Of a stretch of 64,000 nucleotides of DNA, positions 21,501-31,990 are shown piece after piece (within the stretch, counting starts at the first letter, position 1; the number at the start of each line of letters is the position of its first letter). The DNA lies in contig JAIVFJ010000146.1 in NCBI GenBank assembly GCA_025765615.1, positions 1 to 64,000 on the forward strand. The letters run 5' to 3'. The position numbers and the translations under genes were made by a program. This DNA is from Zopfochytrium polystomum (Eukaryota > Chytridiomycota > Chytridiomycetes > Chytridiales > Chytridiaceae). The notes under the pieces were generated by a model. It was not told the DNA's origin and ran no database searches. It saw nothing but the letters and a program-made list of their open reading frames with translations.

Positions 21501-23640
21501 GAAAATGGCAGTCAGCATTGTGGGAGATGAAGCAGATGTGGACAAGTTTTACACTTTGATGAAAGACATCACAAGAGTTCTTCAGCGATTCATTGTTCCA
21601 TTGAAGCTGTCAGCACTTCAAGTCTACTTCTCTGCAGTTTCGTTCTCACCAGACTGTTCGGAATTTCACAACATGTTTGTTGGGAAAGTTCCTCGAAATA
21701 TCAGATGCCCTCGTTTGGTCAAGGGCCAAGCAAAGACATGGCCACCTTGCATCAATGTATTGGAGGGACACGCTTACGCTGTGAATTCAGTAGCGTTTAG
21801 CCCTGATGGCCAGCTTATTGTGTCTTCCAGCAAGGACAGGACTGTCAGGATCTGGGACGCAGCCACTGGACAGGAGGTGCAAAAGCTTGAAGGGCACACC
21901 AGCACTGTCAATTCAGCAGTCTTCAGCCGAGATGGTCATTTTGTCGCTGTCTGGAAGTAGAGACAGGACAGTACGCATCTGGAATGCTTCCACTGGCCAG
22001 GAGCTACAGACTTTGAGAGGACACACTTCCTATGTGCTCTCAGTTTGCTTCAGTCCAGATGGAAGCCTTGTTGTGTCTGGAGGTCGTGACCATAGTTTAA
22101 GAATTTGGGATGCCAGATCTGGGGAGGAGATGCAAATCAATCGAGGGTCACTCCCATTACGTCTATTCTGTATCATTCAGCCCTAATGGCCAGTACATTG
22201 TATCAGCAAGCCATGACAAAACAATTCGAGTTTGGGATGTTCTGACTGGTGACGAACTGTTCCAGTTGAAAGGTCATTCAGACTTTGTTTTTTACTGCAG
22301 CATTCAGTCCTGATGGGAAGCATATTGTGTCTGGAAGTCAGGACCAATCAGTTAGGATTTGGGACGCATTTTCTGGTCAGGTGTTGCTCAAGTTGGAGGG
22401 CCACACTCAGGTTGTTTTCTCTGCCAACTTTAGCCCAGATGGGGAGCATGTTGTTTCTGGTAGTGGGGATAATACCCTCAGAATATGGGATGTATCCACT
22501 GGACAGGAGCTTTACAAGCTGGAGGGCCATTCTTCCTGGGTGAAGTCTGCAGTGTTTAGACCAGATGGACAGTCGATTGTGACTGGAAGTGCTGACACCA
22601 CAATCAGGATCTGGACTGTCTCCAGCAGCCAGGAGACCCAAACTTTGGAAGGACATTCTGATCGGATTAAGTTTGCAGTATGGAGCAGTGATGATCGGTT
22701 TGTGGTCACTGGAGGTGATGACATGACAGTTCGGATATGGGAACCCATTGACTTGCCAACAAATGCAAAAAATGGAGGGACACACTTCCTCTGTACTCTC
22801 AGCCGAATTCAGTCGGGATGGGCGACTTATTGCCAGTGCAAGCCAGGACTGCACAGTGAGGCTTTGGGATGCGCAATCTGGCCAGGTGGTGCACAAACTT
22901 GAGGGCCACTTCAGCGGTGTTAACTCTGCTTCTTTCAGCCCTGATGGGCAGCTTGTTGTTTCTGCCAGTAGAGACAAGGAAGTCAGAATCTGGAGTGTGT
23001 CAACCGGTCTGGAGCTGCTGAGGCTTGAAGGTCACGCAAAAAGTGTCAATTCGGCAGTATTCAGTCCTGACGGTCGGTTTGTTGTTTCTGGAAGTGATGA
23101 TCGAACAATCAGGTTATGGAGTGCGCTGGCTGGGCAAGAGGTTCACAGACTAGAGGGACATTCTAATCCTGTGAATTCTGTATCATTCAGTCCTGATGGA
23201 AGTTTCGTGGTGTCTGGGAGCCAGGACTCCACAGTCAGAGTGTGGAGTGTGGCAACCGGCCAGGAGCTAAAAAAGCTGGAGGGTTACTCAAATTCTATCA
23301 TATCGACATCAAGCAGCATCCAAGCCCTGCAAGATGGTCAATTCGATCAGAAGACTTTACTGGATTTAGTAAAATATGGAATCTCTCACCAACGGGAGAA
23401 TTAATTGATATCGTAGGCCAATCAGAGACAGATATCAGAGGTATCAATCACAGTTTTGTGAAGATCCGGAACGCTGGTGGAGAAATGCTTCAGTTAGGTA
23501 TTGGAATTCACTCTGCTGCGCTTAGAAGAGGAGTTTGGTTTTCTGATAAAGTCAGTGATGTGACTTGCTGGCTTCCTCGGAGAATTGAGAGGGGAGTGGC
23601 AGCTTCTCTCAAAACAATCAATCTGTATGCTTGGGAATAG
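18556..23640 (+). CDS. PB1-TIR-NACHT-WD40 receptor-like protein (NLR-type STAND NTPase), frame broken by extra bases
   Basis: Exons: 18556-18789, 18875-19028, 19087-19159, 19213-19492, 19542-19801, then 19864 to the stop at 23640. The first five introns are GT...AG and phases close. Residues 1-78 are a PB1 domain (FFEYNKKFTKIRVDPSAGY, YKDPASGDEIILSVDDDLED with the acidic OPCA-like motif). A Ser/Thr linker follows. A TIR domain starts at HPFFISYR (about residue 145) and includes FLDAECLAYGQKW, STVIVLLCSDFC and DNVLLEWELAL, whose Glu sits where TIR NADases have their catalytic Glu. NACHT: P-loop GVAGVGKS (about 425), Walker B LVLIVDALDECG (about 527), TGRPELDI sensor. From about residue 960 come 13 WD40 repeats (LEGH...SPDG...DRTVRIW). 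The repeat-level frame is kept only if eight single extra bases are skipped (see findings). Expected product about 1,590 residues. By analogy with NLRs: ligand sensing by WD40, NACHT oligomerisation, TIR effector output. Confidence 0.85.
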
Positions 23641-24039
23641 GCTTCATTGGCTTGATTCAGTTATAAACCTCGTGCCTATGTCTTCTCTGTCTTTTGATTT
23701 CATTTGGATGCTTGCAAAAACTTTTGAGCCTTTTCTCTAATCAGTCTTACTCTAAGAGAGGGGGTGGAATGAGTCAAGGAGGTGGAGATGTGAGGTTGTG
23801 TGTCACCAGGTCTACAGCTTGGTAAGTTACTGAAACACAGCATTGTTGTGCACACTATGATAATCACTCTGCAGATGTGACTAGCACAAGAGATGCTTTC
23901 TCTGCTCTGAATGAGGAAGCAGAAGGAGAGAGTGAGGCAGAAATATGTTTGTGTATGGTTGTAGAGAGCAAGAGATGGAGATATAGATAGTCATTAAATA
24001 GTGTATTTGTTTGTGCAAGCTCCTTTGCTGCCCTTTATT
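23641..24039. other. Intergenic between convergent genes
   Basis: A 400-base AT-richer spacer between the 3' ends of the receptor gene and the deneddylase gene. No coding content seen. Confidence 0.5.
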
Positions 24040-25189
24040 TCATGTGGACTGACTCAATAGCGACAAAATAAGACTCTGAAGGTAATGCCGCTTCTCGCGT
24101 ATCTGCTGAGGCCCCAACGAGTGGAGAAGTCTCCATTGAGACAGATCACCTGGCTGCTGCCCAAAGTGGTTTAGCCCTCTCATCACACTTTCACAAGAAA
24201 AGTTGATTGATAGCAGTACTGCCTCACCTTGCTTGCAATCGTGTCATCTTGAATTTGTAGAATACGACCTACCATGATCTCGCTGATTGCAATTACATAA
24301 ACACCGCAGTCATACCTGTGAAGGATCTTAGTGGGGTAGGAGCAGGTTGGTTGTACAAAAACAAAAGTCTGCTTTACCCATTCAGTTGGGAGGGAGTGTC
24401 CACCTCTATCAAATAGGCCGCTGATGCATATTGATACGAAAATGATGAGATTAAAAGAGATGATTCAAGTCAACAGTAAATTACCATGACTGGTTTGGTT
24501 TATTAGCAGGGTCCAGCTTTTTCTTTGTGCGTTTGGCAACCTCATAATTTGCTCGGCCCATACTGTCTGTGACATTGTAAATATTTGGGTTCACGAAATG
24601 ACCATTTAACTTCTACCATAATAGTAATAGCAGTTTGCACTGCGTGAATATATCAATAGCGACCAGTGCGATCCCCCAGCTGTATTTTGTTCGTTGTCAT
24701 TCACAGGAATGAACACAAAATCAGATTTCTGCAAATTCAAACCGCCCAAAGCGCTTTCAATGTGCGTTGGATCTTTCAAACTAGTTTAGCACAACAAGCT
24801 ATAACAAAAAGGGCCTATCCAAACCTGACATATGAGCCAAGAGATGAACAATTACAGGCCGAAGAAGGATAATCTTTGGTCGTGACAAGACAGATTGCTT
24901 TTCGATTGCGGTGGCGTCAAGTAGACTGTGTTCAAGCCACTCATAGGAGAATTCGATAATGGTGTCATTAATCCATTCGCCATTATTGAGGGTATCGTAA
25001 TCCTGCACAAGACAGCTGGAGCCGCATATCGCCTTGAAAAGTCAGAGGGAAGGAGGATGAAAAGCTTCGTACCGCTCTGGACACAACACACTCCCCAAAA
25101 GATAGAGGCCATGTTTCCAGACTCGCAGATATTGGAGTTGACGTCATCCTGGTGCCAGTCGACTTCGTTTTCGCCTTCGTGAACGCCAT
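24040..25189 (-). CDS. NEDD8-specific cysteine protease (SENP8/NEDP1/DEN1-like, peptidase C48)
   Basis: Exons on the minus strand: 25189-25073, 25002-24830, 24780-24617, 24566-24485, about 24420-24378, 24315-24228, 24156-24040. The ULP1-like catalytic signature is present: substrate-region DYDTLNNGEWINDTIIEF, RPxxVHLLAH, PVNDN, catalytic His in GGSHWSLLIY, Asp in YYDSMGRANYE, and catalytic Cys region NGYDCGVYVIAISE. About 260 residues, slightly longer than human SENP8 (212). The enzyme family removes NEDD8 from cullins and other substrates and processes the NEDD8 precursor. The junction between 24485 and 24420 does not close in phase by one base with the only visible AG, while all other junctions do. 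The start (MAFTKAK...) gives a phase-consistent first exon but is not conserved sequence, so it is tentative. Confidence 0.85.
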
Positions 25190-25307
25190 TTGCCGCAAAA
25201 AGAGATACTAAATGCCAGAGTACCTTGCGAGTGAAAAAACATGGAAGTTAAAGCTGGTGGCGTTGGGCGGTGGTGAAAACAGACGGGAAAGGAGACGAAA
25301 GAGAGTC

Positions 25308-25310
<3 letters not shown>

Positions 25311-25387
<77 letters not shown>
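25311..25387. repeat. GA then GT compound microsatellite
   Basis: About 36 bases of (GA)n pass directly into about 38 bases of (GT)n. It lies upstream of the deneddylase start. Confidence 0.95.
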
Positions 25388-25391
<4 letters not shown>

Positions 25392-25446
25392 TTGGCGACG
25401 CCGTTCAACGATTGAAGAAGCTGCTACGGTGTCGGTGGTTTCGGGC

Positions 25447-25530
25447 TGTGGTCAGTGGCGGCAGCGAGGCTGAAGACGGCGTCGAAGCCGCTGCATGGTC
25501 GATCGGCCAGATGGCGTCGATCATTACTGG
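25447..25530. repeat. Dispersed repeat, inverted partner at 30970-31054
   Basis: About 84 bases are nearly identical to the reverse complement of 30970-31054. Both translate to a VVSGGSE...GVEAAAxSIGQMASIITG string, so the repeat may derive from a coding sequence. Function unknown. Confidence 0.75.
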
Positions 25531-26599
25531 TGATGTATTGGCGATGGCGGCAACGGCGGCGGCAAAGCTGCAGCAGGATGTCAAGATCGCGGCTGAGGGC
25601 TGGACAGGGTAGGCAGTAGAGAGGGAGGGAGGGGGAGGGACCTAAGCACTGCTGTATCGATCGACAGTAACGGGCGGTGGCGAAGCCGCCCCGATGCCGA
25701 GTTGACTTTCACATGGAGACAGTGATCGCCGAAAGGCCCTGCTGCTGATGGATCTCCACACACACATAATGCCGCAGTCGGGACGGGGAGATCTCGCGAG
25801 CAGAGTGCGCGCGCACGGGACAGATCGGATAGGGATGAAGTTTCACGCGTTGGGGCTGGCTCACCTGCAAAAGATTTTAGGCAGAGGAAAAGAACTAAAT
25901 GCGCTTGTAATAAGAAAAACCTGCGCTCACTCTATCGCGATCAAATGCCACCACCTCGAATCAGAGGGTTCTGCCGACTGTGTGATCGATCGTACGAGGT
26001 GGAGAGTCTTCAATATCTTCCTGATAGCTCCACAAATGATGAAGACGTGGATAATAGAACATCACATTGAATGATCGATGAGCAGCGAGAGAAAGGCCTT
26101 AGACTGGACCATCTCGCAAAGCAAAGTCGACGCCTATTTCGTCATCGGGTGTGCCCTTACTTAAATAGATAGTCGATAAGCTACCGTTAATAGCACAACG
26201 GCTCGTAGGGAACGTAGTACCCTCGCAATACCATCTAATGATTCTTGATTCTTCAGTAGCATGGACGCCCTCTGGAATTCAATGTGAATTCGTCAACGCA
26301 GGCCTCGTTTTGCACTCGTTTTTTCAACCTTAAACCGTCGACCCACCTGTCAAAAAGATCAAATGGAGTTGTGACAGAAGAGTTTTCTACGCCCTCCGAC
26401 GCGACACGGGTGTTTTACGGATCTGATAACGGAGATGAAACTGCCAAAAGAGATTGCCATTGTGTAAACGGCAATCGAAGAAAATATTTATCGAGGAGGC
26501 CGATCGAGAATCGACTTTAGACCGCTTCATAAATACTTGAAATTTGGAAGCAACCACTCGCACGAACACGAACACGCCCTGCACGCGAACACGCCCCGC
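25531..26599. other. Intergenic, nothing recognised
   Basis: Contains short open frames without family resemblance. The last 80 bases (26520-26599) are the probable 5' leader of the membrane-protein gene that follows. Confidence 0.35.
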
Positions 26600-27404
26600 A
26601 TGCCACTCGTCGCCGAATCCCAACCCCGCCTGGCCATCGCGGTAATGGCCACCTGCGGCGTGCTGCCCGTCTTCCTCAACGCGTCCTCCGACTCGCACCG
26701 GACGCGAAAAATATTCACCTGCACGGCGGCGGTCAGCCTGTCGCTGTGGGCCGTAGTGCTGACGATGACGCCCAACTTCGCGGGCCTGACAGCCGCGCTG
26801 GCGTGCAGCTGCCTCCGGTCGCTATTCCTCGGCGTGGCGATCTCCATTGCGGCCTACCCGGACGCGCTGGTCCTCGCAGCGACGATCCCGCACGTCGGGC
26901 CGCTCAAGACCGCGGTGCAGTGGGCAGCCGGTCGTGACAGAGGTCTGCCTGTCCGTTACGCGGTTCGTCGTGTCGTACTTTCGCGACACGTACAACATTG
27001 GCACACCGGACTACGTCACGCTGAACAAGGCTGTGCTGGTCGTCATCGCACTGGAGCTTCTCCTGGCCGCCTCTGTGTCGTTGGTCTCGCTGGTGCGCAT
27101 CATGAGTGTGCTCCAGTTCGGCGGGACTTCGGCGACAAGACTGCTGATGACCAGGCGCGCCTTCACCATCGAGGTTGTGTTCTACGCGGGGAGCGCCTTT
27201 GTCGTGTTGATTCTTGGGTACATCGGCTTGTACGACATAGCGTCCGCGGGTGTTGCCATCAACACGGCTGAAGTACAGTACATTCTTCGCTCCCTGACTA
27301 TCTGGGGCAGCGGCGGGGTCGAGCACTCTGAGAACAGCACGGTTCGAGACTCCAAGTCGGACGCCTCGAAGACGGGAGTTTCAAGCGGTCTGAGGACGGC
27401 GTGA
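26600..27404 (+). CDS. Multi-pass membrane protein, intronless, one +1 frame break
   Basis: The ATG at 26600 opens a hydrophobic protein with segments LAIAVMATCGVLPVFL, VSLSLWAVVLTM, LFLGVAISIAAYP and others. The frame runs to about 26935, where protein-like sequence continues one frame on (VVTEVCLSVTRFVVSYFRDT, LVVIALELLLAASVSLVSLV, EVVFYAGSAFVVLILGYIGL) to the stop at 27404. The shift is one extra base. Six to seven hydrophobic segments in about 268 residues, then a polar tail. It is not clearly related to the 5.5/10.9 kb membrane genes by sequence, and no family is recognised. Confidence 0.55.
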
Positions 27405-27680
27405 GCACGTTGTCGGCAAGCAACCAACAAGGAATTTGATTGTGACATAGAGAATGTGACGTCATGTGACGTCAATCAATAGCGTGAGAACGTTAAATAA
27501 TTTCATTAAACCAATCCAAAAGTCTAATAAAATAAAACCTTGACTACGACATTGGTCCGAAAAATGATTATAGATAGATGACGTGGAGGAGTAGTTGTGA
27601 ATATAAGCGACCATTTTTTCTGGGACGTGCGGTCCTTGATCGCTCGTCCATATTCTGCGCAGATTCATCTTCAAATAGAT

Positions 27681-29467
27681 TCAACAAAGTTGATGTAATT
27701 GTGAAGCATCGTTGGTGGTCCAGGCAGGCTGCGTGAATGTTTTATTTGAGAAGGGCAACAGGAACAGAGAAGAAAGAATGGTTTGCAAGGGGCTCGTAAA
27801 TAATGTCAAGACTGTAAATGTCACTGCACCACCAGCCGAGGGAAAATAAAACCGTCTCGCAACAATCACTGACTTCACCAACAGCCTGGAGATAACATAT
27901 GATTTCGCTTCAGTAATGGTGACTGCAGACTCAGCGTCCGTCCACGTGTCCTCGACAATCGCAACACAAACGTCTCCATCATCAACCCTTCCGACGCACT
28001 CGGTCTTGACCATCCCAGTCACAAGATCCACCGTCGAAAAAAGCGGTCGAGCGTGCAACTTGATGGAGATGCAGCAGCCATTTCGCTCGCGCACTCTGCG
28101 CCAATCGAAAAGCTTGGTGCAGTCCATTTGCAGCCATTCAAAGTACTGCAACCTCACTTTTTCCCCGCAGAAGAATCGATAAAAGGAGGGCTTCATCGTG
28201 GGCGGCTCCAACCCCGTCTGAAGATGCGCTGTCGAGAGGTTGTATACGGCTGTCGCGCAAATCCCGTCCTCATAGGCGTCTTCACAGGGAACAACGAGTC
28301 GCGACGGGCTGGCGAGAACGTCGGTCATTGGGAACTTGCCGGTCCCATCGAGCAGAAGTCGCTTTCCCTGCGCGAGGGTAATGCGCGATAAACGACCCCG
28401 AATCGTCCACTTCGACTACAAGATCCCATCCTGCCGCTGCCGGTACCATACTGATGCCCTCTTCCCCATTATCGATCAAATCGCTCGCCGCGACCAGCTC
28501 GGACGCTGCGCCGTCGCTGTTCAGGCGAACCAGGACTCTCCTGCCGCCCTGTTTCCCGTCCCTAAACCACAGCGACAGGTACCGGCAGTCTGACCAGGGC
28601 ACAGGTCCGCCAGCGGCCTCCGCATCGGGCTGCTGCAGGCCGCGTAGCGCCTCGGCGAGCGCCGCTCGGAGGGAGTCGGACAGCTTGCGGTCGGGGGCAA
28701 GGTCCTCGCGGCGGTCGTCCCAGCGGTAGACAGACAGCGCGGCGGCGGTTTCTGCGGCGGCCAGGCCGGCGACAAGGAGGTCGGTGCCAGGCAGCTGGTA
28801 GCTGTCGTTGCCAACGAGGGGAACCGCGGGGGTCGTCAGCGGCACGCACGTACCCGCTGCGACGTCGAGGAAGAGGTGTGCAGCCATGCTGCAAGCGATG
28901 CCGCCGGATGCCGTTCGAGCTGCTACGGGCAGGCCAGAGCGGGAGCGGAAGTGGCATGGGAGGGTGCGTTCGTCGTCCTGGAGGGGCTCGAGGTGTAGCA
29001 GGCGGCGGGAGGGGATCCAGGCTGCGCCGTGGGGCGACAGGTTGGGTGGCGAGTGTGGGGGCGGTGCGGGGGCGAGGGGCGGTAATTCGCGGGACGCGGT
29101 CAATGGTGGAGTGGAAGTCTGCGGTCTCGATGTCACCAGTGAGGACGGGCGGTGCGGGTGGAGAGCTGGGGTCGAGTAATTTGCGAGGGCGATCATCTCG
29201 TGGGCGGGGGCGTTGTCGCGAAGGCAGTGGAAGCCCTGCATCCAGCGGAAAGACGAGGGTTGCGCAGAGTCGCGCAAGCTTTGCAGCGCCAGGAGAGGGC
29301 AGGTTAAGGAGGATGCGACGGCGGACCGATCGGCAAACTGAAGCCAGGCGGATAGTGGTTGGAGTGGTGCAGTATAAGGTGATAGCTTCGAGTATCTCGT
29401 CTATGCTGAGGGCGCGGTGGGCAAGACTGACGCCGCTGGTGACGACGCCGATCCGGGGGATTGACAT
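27681..29467 (-). CDS. F-box-like protein, two +1 frame breaks
   Basis: The start at 29467 gives LSIDEILEAITLYCTTPTTI and VCRSVRRRILLNLP, an F-box-like helix set (leucine-rich, with the conserved P-T and C-R-x-R-R pattern). Near 29295 the protein-like frame moves by one base to LALQSLRDSAQPSSFRWMQG, continues through LFLDVAAGTCVPLTTPAVPL and YRWDDRREDL, and near 28397, in a run of four G's, moves again by one base to RLSRITLAQGKRLLLDGTG and the C-terminus at 27681. The body has a weak beta-propeller look (W/D-rich strands every 40-50 residues). F-box proteins recruit substrates to SCF ubiquitin ligases. A neddylation-cycle protease lies 2.5 kb upstream, which is probably coincidence. The identification of the F-box is moderate. 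Confidence 0.55.
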
Positions 29468-30969
29468 TTTATCCGAGGGGCTTGGGGCTTGCTTTGCTTC
29501 GCTGCTTCGGTTTTACATGTAGTATTGTTCGAGAATCTTCGGATACACGTTTGTCGTTCATCGGTGGCGGGCCGGCGACTTTTTTTTTAATCCGTGGAGG
29601 AACTTGGGTCGATAAGCGTCTCATCAGACAATTCACAACAGGCAGGAATGGAAGCACCCACAGCAAGTCATTTGCAACCGAAGAGGGGAGCTGGGTAAGA
29701 CTGAGATCGCCATGCTCCTCACCTGACAAGAATCACAAACTGGTCCTCCTCTCTATTCAAGCTGCAGTTACTCTGCGGACTTTTCTGCCAGATTTCCCTT
29801 GGATTGAAGCCGGATAGGTAAGCTGTGTTGGTCAAGAAATTTTGGGAGCCCACATCTGGAAGCCCCCCTACCAACATCAACACTTCCTGTTGGAAGTTCA
29901 CGCGAAGCAGCTGAACGCACTTCAGCAATACAGTTGTGTAGAGCTAATGTTTGATATCAATATGTGTGGAGGGAGGCCACTCATCGCCTGCCACTGATAA
30001 TGGCAATTCATCATCAATAAACTTTTGCAACATGCATAACTTCGGTGGACAATGGCGTACAGATACGATCAGACTATCAATGTACTCCTCTTATACTGAA
30101 GAATACTATTACAGAGCCCCCTGGACGGTGGTCAGCATAACTGGGCTGTAATAGAGGTATGAAATCCTATACGCGTCTAGGAATGTATAGACCCTCTAGC
30201 TGCGATATCGGCATCATCCCCGTGAGGCAGCTCTAGCGGGCACCAACATCTACCCTTGTAACAACCCCACCATCCAGGCTGCGGCGTAGGCGGAGGAAGC
30301 ATCGGGGCACTACGTTACTCAGCTACAGCCATCACGAGAAACTCGAGCGCTGCCGTTGGCCCGGAGCACATTTGTAGTCGCCGTCCCGTCCGCGCCAGCA
30401 CACCCCACCTCCGAACGCAACCGGTATCTGAAGTTTAAGGCGAAAGCTGTCCGCTCTCCGGACTGAGTGATTTTCACCTTACGTCCATGAGAAGGACTCC
30501 CTTTTTTTTAATGAGCGTTTCGTGATCGTGAATTAACGATCTCCTTGACTTGTGGAGACGATTTTTTCTTTTTCTATGCTATCGGATACACTGATTCGAG
30601 CGGATCTTGTCTGTCGATCTCTACAACTGCATCCCACACAGACTTCCACTCTTCGGCGCAGCCACGTACCTTGAGAACCGCCATTTTACCACCATTCTAC
30701 TCGCTACCCACCTTGCTCAGGGCGTTCTCTGCTACGTTCCCTTCCCATTAGGCATCCATCACCCCCTGCGTCACCTCCTCCATGACTGCAGGGATATTGT
30801 CAACATCACCTACTCCCACACTTGCAACCTCGCTTTGACTGTTGCTTTTATTTTGTTCACTGCCCCCCTTCTCACTTTGCTCCCTCTGCGAAACCCCAGC
30901 AGCGCACAATGCTGCTCGAGTTAAAGATGAAAACATTCGCACTGGTGTTCTCTCAATTTGCCACGCAAC
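29468..30969. other. Long intergenic stretch, no gene recognised
   Basis: AT-richer DNA with only short, unconvincing open frames. It probably includes the promoter of the F-box-like gene at its left end. No tRNA or repeat structure is seen. Confidence 0.4.
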
Positions 30970-31054
30970 CTGTAATGATCGACGCCATCTGGCCGATCGA
31001 CCTTGCAGCGGCTTCGACGCCGTTTTCACCCTCGCTGCCGCCACTAACCACACA
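30970..31054. repeat. Dispersed repeat, inverted partner of 25447-25530
   Basis: The reverse complement matches 25447-25530 over about 85 bases with a handful of differences. It ends a little before Copia-derived sequence begins. Confidence 0.75.
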
Positions 31055-31099
31055 CAAATCGATAATTTGAACACTTTCTAAGTGTGGAACGAAGATTAA

Positions 31100-31688
31100 A
31101 GCATCTCTGGAACAAATTGAACTTATAAAACTATGTCCAATTTGTACCAAACAAAAACTGACGAAAATTGCAGTTTCAGAAACAGTACATCCAGCAAAAA
31201 GAGTATTTGAAAGAATTCACAATGACATTGAGGACTTACCTGAAATATCTCAATTGCAGAAGAGATATTGGTCACTCTATGTTGATGAATTCACAAGATA
31301 CAGGCATGTCAATTTTCTTGCTCATAAATCCCCTGACAGATATGAAGCAATGAAACAATTATGCCTTGATTGGGAAAATCGTCCAAATGTCAAAGTTCTA
31401 GAAATTCATTCTGATTCCGCAAACGATTTGAAGAATTCAACTTTGAAGAATGGTGTCAGGAGAAACATCCATCCATTCACTTACATCCTTCGCTAGCTTA
31501 CACTAAAGAACTCAATGGTTTGGTAGAGCGAAGTGTAAGAACAATCAAGGAAATGGCAGACTGTTTGATTGAAACATCAGGCATTCCTTGGAACATGTAC
31601 AACTATGCAGTACGACATGCAGTGTTTTTCAAAAACAACGTAATACATTCCTTTACAAAATGCATACCCTACGAAGATTGGTGTTAGG
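31100..31688 (+). mobile_element. Copia-type retrotransposon fragment (integrase region)
   Basis: Encodes, in broken frames, YWSLYVDEFTRYRHVNFLAH and HSDSANDLKNSTL (integrase core with D...D spacing), followed by IHPFTYIL, SARTIKEMADCLIET-like text. The last 250 bases are about 95% identical to 55400-55660 in the large Copia element, and the part before it supplies integrase sequence that is deleted in that element. It is cut off at about 31688 by another repeat. Confidence 0.8.
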
Positions 31689-31990
31689 CGGAACTGAATG
31701 GTAAGCAGCAAGAGGCACAAGACGGACCCAAACCTATTGTGACTGTCAGTTATTGTTCTCACAATGCCCATGGGAGAGTGAGCCACCGCCAATGCAGACC
31801 TGGGCGCTGGCTTGCACTGATGACAAATACTCTGAGTATTAAGTGGAACGGAAACCTGGTGTAAACAGTTTTCCTCCTCGTCTGCTCAAGCAGATAATAT
31901 AGGGTCACACTCACCTAGCAACTATTATACCATGCATATCATCATTATGCATTACTTATTCATAACCTATGGTTTACACCTAATGGTTTT
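31689..31990 (-). repeat. Repeat R1, copy inserted in a Copia fragment
   Basis: Reverse-complement match to about 50035-50340 (for example TGACTGTCAGTTATTGTTCTCA, GCCCATGGGAGAGTGAGCCA and CAGATAATATAGG blocks). The left end joins Copia sequence abruptly at about 31688. No coding content is recognised. Confidence 0.8.

Noticed and set aside
27681..29467. Functional link between the F-box-like gene and the NEDD8 protease through cullin biology
   Set aside because: Only adjacency supports it; eukaryotic neighbours rarely share function and they are separated by an unrelated membrane gene.
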